Of a stretch of DNA of 64,000 bases, positions 59,946 to 64,000 are shown piece after piece. The notes under the pieces were generated by a model. It searched no databases and had not been told where the DNA came from. It was given only the letters and a program-made list of their open reading frames with translations. Source of the DNA: Angiostrongylus vasorum. Taxonomy: Eukaryota > Nematoda > Chromadorea > Rhabditida > Metastrongylidae. Numbering within the stretch: the first letter of the stretch is position 1; each line of letters begins with the position of its first letter. A program made the position numbers and the translations under genes. Where the stretch lies: NCBI GenBank assembly GCA_018806985.1, contig JADANN010000442.1:561001-625000 (forward strand). Direction: 5' to 3'.

Positions 59946-61934
59946 ATATTTCACACTCAGCAGCCCACTTGTATTGCGCCTATTTCTGTACAGCGCTTAC
60001 GACTGCATTTAAGTGATTTCCGGATTTTTTTCTTTGAATGATGCCATCAGTAGACCAAAAATATCTAAACCATCTGCACCTAACTTAAGATACTAAACAA
60101 CAACTAGTCAATCATGGATACTTATCACCAAGAAACGATTCAAAATATGAAGCTTACGTCCATTGCAGGAAAAATGTACACGGCAGGCGCGATCGACTTG
60201 AACGAAAAAGTGTCAGATGGAACTTAGCATTATTGCAATTTAGCATTGCTGACATGAAAATCTTCCCAGTAATCATCAATATAACACTTCTTGCAGCTTT
60301 TTTATTACTTCTGACAGTTCTTCAAAGCTCATTGTTTTCAATATCTCAATTTTTTCCTTCTTTCTATAGCTGCGTGTACACACCACTTCCAATCGTTCCC
60401 CGAGATGTTGACGCCTTTCAAGCACCCGTGACTAACTTATGTTTATCGTGACATCGTGAATGAATAGAAGAATCACGGAGCGATTTCTCATTGCCGTTTC
60501 GAATTGTCTTTATTGTCGACCAAAACACGACACCGAATGATTTTCATTGGCGATAAGCGCTTTTTCCTCCAGCCGAGCATTCCAGTAGTCTCGGCGATAA
60601 GAAATTCGATCGCAATGACAAACGTTCACTGTGAGATTTTGATCGTTCAGAAAACAAAGCACGGTTTTAATAAGACGAATTCTGATGTCTTCTCAAAGCT
60701 CTCGAAAATCTACACATTCTCGGGGTTACTGTAGCTGAAAAAATTTCTGTTTTTCCACTCAATTTTTCTCACCATAGTTAACGCAGTGACAAGTTCTTCG
60801 CCCGCAATCTTGCGCGGAAACGAATATCGTAAATCATTTAATTCTTCAAAATGGTCGTATCATATTCTGAGAGATGAAGGATTTTACTTTTTATGTAAGT
60901 ATGAACTCAGTCTCTATCTCTTTCAAAAAGATGGACAGACATAATGGTAGATGAATTTACCGGCAACGTTGGTGGTACAACTCGACCTGTAAATAGAACT
61001 GGCTCACATGATGATTCTGACAGTAGGCCAAGCCCAAACTAGTTAGTGTTTTGCAAAATCTTCCATTGAATCTTTCCAAATGCTTATCCAAAAAACCTGA
61101 TTCGTCAATTTCTTGCGCATTTTGCTGCGTTCTTTTTTCAGTTCACAACAATATTTCAGCTATTCGAGTAAACTCTACAATGCTCTCTACGGCGCTTTCG
61201 TCTTAAATGATAACTACACTGCGGCTGGTCTTTTATGACTTTGTTACCCTCTTCCCTTTTCTCGATGGCTCAAATGCATTCGCATCTTTCGAATTCGAAA
61301 AATTCGATTTTTCATCACCCACGATGAGCCTCTTCGTGGGAAGAGTCGCATGATATCTTAGCCCACGGCAAAAAGATTTTAAAAAATGAATGAAATCCAC
61401 TAATCGATTTGGTTCCATGAAAATCTAGGCTAATCTAGAAAGAAGATTCCTTTTGCTCTACATAGCTAAGGAGTGCTCTTAATAATTTCCTTACCAATTT
61501 ATTCAATGCCTAATCCATTGTGAAGACAATCAAAACCGAAGTTTTGGTGATTCTCCTTTATACTACGTAAATTTTACTTGAAAACAAATTGAAATGCTTC
61601 GCAAACCCTATAGATAGACGAAAGTATTCACTCCAATTTGTCAAATACAACCCAATGTGACCTCTGATGCAGAAACTATGACCTTGTTTAACTTCAAATT
61701 AACGTGTCTCAAGTCATAGTGAATTCTTATAATTGCGAGAAAGAATATCAGTTTATCCAAGAGCCGATTTTCTACTAACTTCGGCCTTGCTCAATAATGC
61801 ACTAACTAATAAAAGGTGGAGAGTGTCCGAAGGAAGACATTTACAATGCGAACGAAAATTTACGTATTGAGTTTTATACGTTGAGGTTAAGAAAGTGTTT
61901 AGCTGGATAGATTGCGTGCAACGTGACCTTTCCA
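59946..61934. other. No recognised gene
   Basis: AT-rich sequence. A 72-codon frame at 60,233-60,451 starts with a hydrophobic stretch but has no recognisable family. Confidence 0.4.
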
Positions 61935-61970
61935 GGCTCTGAAGAGGCCGAAACCTCTGAAACGACAGTT
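61935..61970 (+). ncRNA. Degenerate hammerhead-ribozyme-like motif
   Basis: GGCT, CTGAAGA, an AGAGG / CCTCT inverted repeat, GAAAC, GAC (for GTC), AGTT. AGTT pairs with GGCT through two normal and two G-U pairs. It sits in a short tail like that of the Penelope-like element (tttccaggctctg), without any RT nearby, so it is a solo 3' remnant. Confidence 0.45.
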
Positions 61971-62213
61971 ATTCTGGATAAATAGTGTAATAAGCAACCC
62001 CGTGTCTGCTCATCAAGAAGAAATTGAATTAGAGAAGCTATTAAAATCTATAAATCTTTGCCTATAGGATAAAATCCCTTATGCTTTACCATGATTAAGT
62101 TCTGGCTTTCTAGAGTCTACGATAAACATATATTTCTTTCGCCTTTTGCCTCAAGTCTTATATTTCGAATATGAAAGCAAACGAATGCCACTTCAGCTCT
62201 CCTTCAGAACTTC
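61971..62213. other. No recognised feature
   Basis: Short AT-rich spacer. Nothing identified. Confidence 0.4.
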
Positions 62214-62300
62214 TGAGTTTTGCAAATATCTTAACATCACTGTGATTGTGTTTCACATACACCCTGCCATGAAAGAACTAATAGGCAGTAAACAAAAAAA
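62214..62300. mobile_element. Foldback (MITE-like) element, solo terminal arm
   Basis: gagttttgcaaatatcttaac, catcactgtg, accctgccat and taataggcagtaaacaaa match the right terminus of the element at 46,791-46,872. The palindrome and other end are absent. Confidence 0.7.
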
Positions 62301-62786
62301 TTGAACGGGGCCTCATCCAGCACGAAGCGACAGCGTTCTCTAATGTATCGTTTATATTTGCAGCTGCCGCTCGTGCGTTGGAATGCCTAGCGTTTTCGAA
62401 TTTCATTCCACATTTTATGAAAACCCCGTTCCTAGAAGTATTTAGCTTTGAAAGGACGTCGCATAAAAATTACATGAACAGTGGTATTGAAGCCGATCGT
62501 CACGAGCACGGTTCTGGGTCGATCTCTACCCTAGTCCACGCCCCGCATTGGCTATCCCAGAACCACAAGGAGAATTGACTCGACCAATATTAAGCGACAT
62601 TCGCGATGATATAAAAAATCCTCAAGCAACAGCCGAAGCCACACGTAAAAGTTGAAAGACCGTCACGGATAATGGGTGTGAGAAAACGAATGGAATATGA
62701 GAAGTGTTGGGATCCGCACAGTAGACGTGAGGACGAAACGTATAAAATAAAACATCTATGTATACATCCAATTATAATAATTATCA
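62301..62786. other. No recognised gene
   Basis: No family recognised. It borders the AT-rich microsatellite tail (ttataataatta) of the RTE copy that follows. Confidence 0.4.
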
Positions 62787-64000
62787 CCTGCATCACCTGT
62801 AGTCCCGTTGATCGTCGAGTGACTCGAGCGGGTCGCCAGTAAATCTTCCACTTTTTCCTTTCGCGTAAAAGAGTAACCCAGTGGGTTCTGCTCGCTCTAG
62901 GGACTCGTCGAGCATCATATCTTTCTTCTAGGCTCTTCGTGAAGAACTCTGACCATCGAGTAGGTGGTCTTCATGCAATGCGTTTAATATTCCGAGGAAT
63001 CCAGTCACTAACGGCTGTTCTCTATCGGTTGTCGTTCATGCGCATAACGTGTCCCGCCCACCTTATCTTCGACTGTTTGGCGTTCAGAGCGGTATCTTTG
63101 ATTTTTGATCGTTGACCCAGGTCGGAGCTTCGGACCCCATCCCTTACTTGTGTGAAACGGGATACTCTTAGCATCGTCCTTTCGACCGCACGTTCAATAA
63201 TCCTGTGTAATTCTCTATCCTGTTTACGAAACGACCAGGTTTCTGACGCATATGTTAACGCAAGAATTACTGTTGAGCCAAAAAGGTGAGCACGGAGTCG
63301 GGTGTTCCTTGTTCTCTTCACTACATCCTCGATGCTTTTAAAAACTCCCCAACCCGCTGGTTTCCTTCTGCTCAACCTTGGCGCTAAGTCGCTCATCATG
63401 TTAATTTCCCGACGTAGACAGACGTAACTGGAGCATTCGGATTTATTCGTTCCATTGAGCGTGAATGGGGCATACGAAACCAGCCCGTTCCTCAGAAACA
63501 TCGTTTTTGTGAGATTTAGTCGAAAACCAATCTTTCCACAGACTCTGTCAAAGTCGACAAGTACATGTTCCGTTTCGCTATTTGGTGTTACAAAAACGAT
63601 GTCATCAGCAAAGCCACGATGGTGTAACTGCCGACCATTGATTTTCACTCCCATATTACCCCATTCCAATGTTCGCATGACGTTCTGGAGGGTGGCGGTA
63701 AATAGTTTTGGCGAGATGGTGCGGCCTTGGCTAAGCCCTCTTTTGACGTCAATGTTAACATCGTTGTAGAATGGTGAAACCTTGGTTGTGAAATTTTTGC
63801 AAGCTCGCGAAGCACCTTTATGCACTGAGTAGAGACTCCCTCGCTATCAAGGGCTTCCATGACTGGTTCTATCTCAATTGAATCAAAGACCTTCTTTGAA
63901 TCGATGGAATTGAGCCAGAGCGGTCTTTTGTACTCTCGCGATACTTCAATGAGTCTTGTTATCGTGTGGATGTGGTCCATCGTACTAAATCCTTTTCGAA
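62787..64000 (-). mobile_element. RTE-type LINE, 3' part, runs off the window end
   Basis: The minus strand begins at the window edge inside the reverse transcriptase (FRKGFSTMDHIHTI) and runs to a 3' tail ctacaggtgatgcaggtgat followed by an AT-rich microsatellite, as usual for RTE ends. It is less decayed than the copy at 43.5-45.6 kb and keeps motif A, which that copy lacks. The endonuclease would lie beyond the window. Confidence 0.92.
63022..63980 (-). pseudogene. RTE reverse transcriptase, partial, broken
   Basis: From 63,980: motif A region SIDSKKVFDS and VMEALDSEGVSTQ, a frameshift near 63,795, then a 267-codon frame with NFTTKVSPFYNDVNIDVKRG, motif B GLSQGRTISP, NVMRTLEWGNMGVKINGRQL, motif C FADDIVFVT (the catalytic FADD) and the thumb/C-terminal region (LTYASETWSFRKQ, IRWAGHVMRMNDNR). 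A TAG follows MNDNR, and another stop interrupts the tail before RPPTRWSEFFTK. The enzyme copies its own RNA at the nicked target in the nucleus. The catalytic Asp residues are present, but the frame breaks make this copy inactive. Confidence 0.9.

Overview
This window looks like gene-poor nuclear DNA of a nematode, most likely a strongylid (clade V) parasite such as a hookworm. The only intact gene I can defend is a nematode cuticle collagen. The rest is a satellite, retroelements of the RTE and Penelope-like classes, tRNA-derived SINEs and foldback (MITE-like) elements. The collagen is firm. The hookworm suggestion is inference from the repeat families.

Region 1 (1-23,955) is one head-to-tail array of about 155 copies of a ~153-bp unit, ending in a 100-N gap (23,956-24,055). 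The unit is not anonymous. On the minus strand, 82 bases fold as a class II tRNA-Ser with anticodon GCU: an acceptor stem with one mismatch, a complete anticodon arm, a perfect GGGG/CCCC variable arm, an intact T stem and box B, the serine discriminator G73, and a Pol III-type T4 run 5 nt downstream. The other ~71 bp is spacer. There are two main classes of unit (A and B) with opposite patterns of decay, and part of the array has a five-unit higher-order period of ~768 bp. Just past the gap (24,082-24,163) lies a divergent relative whose acceptor stem and box A are intact. I consider this tRNA-derived satellite the most unusual thing here.

Region 2 (24,056-30,800) holds an RTE LINE 3' fragment, SINE copies and the left arm of a ~4.4-kb duplication. 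The right arm is inverted at 51,627-56,017. The two are circularly permuted relative to each other: the left side carries the tail of one copy joined directly to the head of another. Region 3 (30,800-34,210) ends with the two-exon cuticle collagen on the minus strand (33,197-34,169) and its TATA box. Region 4 (34,211-47,780) is mostly unrecognised AT-rich DNA, with a SINE at 38,620, a ~105-bp-arm palindrome at 42,902-43,148 and a decayed, internally deleted RTE element (43,483-45,575).

Region 5 (47,783-50,424) is a dead Penelope-like element: a reverse transcriptase with YIDD changed to CIDH, followed by a GIY-YIG nuclease domain. Upstream of it is a partly inverted second fragment. It ends in a motif arranged like a hammerhead ribozyme core, and three more copies of that motif occur in the window. 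Region 6 (51,627-64,000) contains the right duplication arm, a further SINE, a solo foldback arm and an RTE copy running off the window end.

I see no functional link between the genes: one host structural gene sits among transposons beside a large satellite. All identifications come from reading motifs, with no database search.
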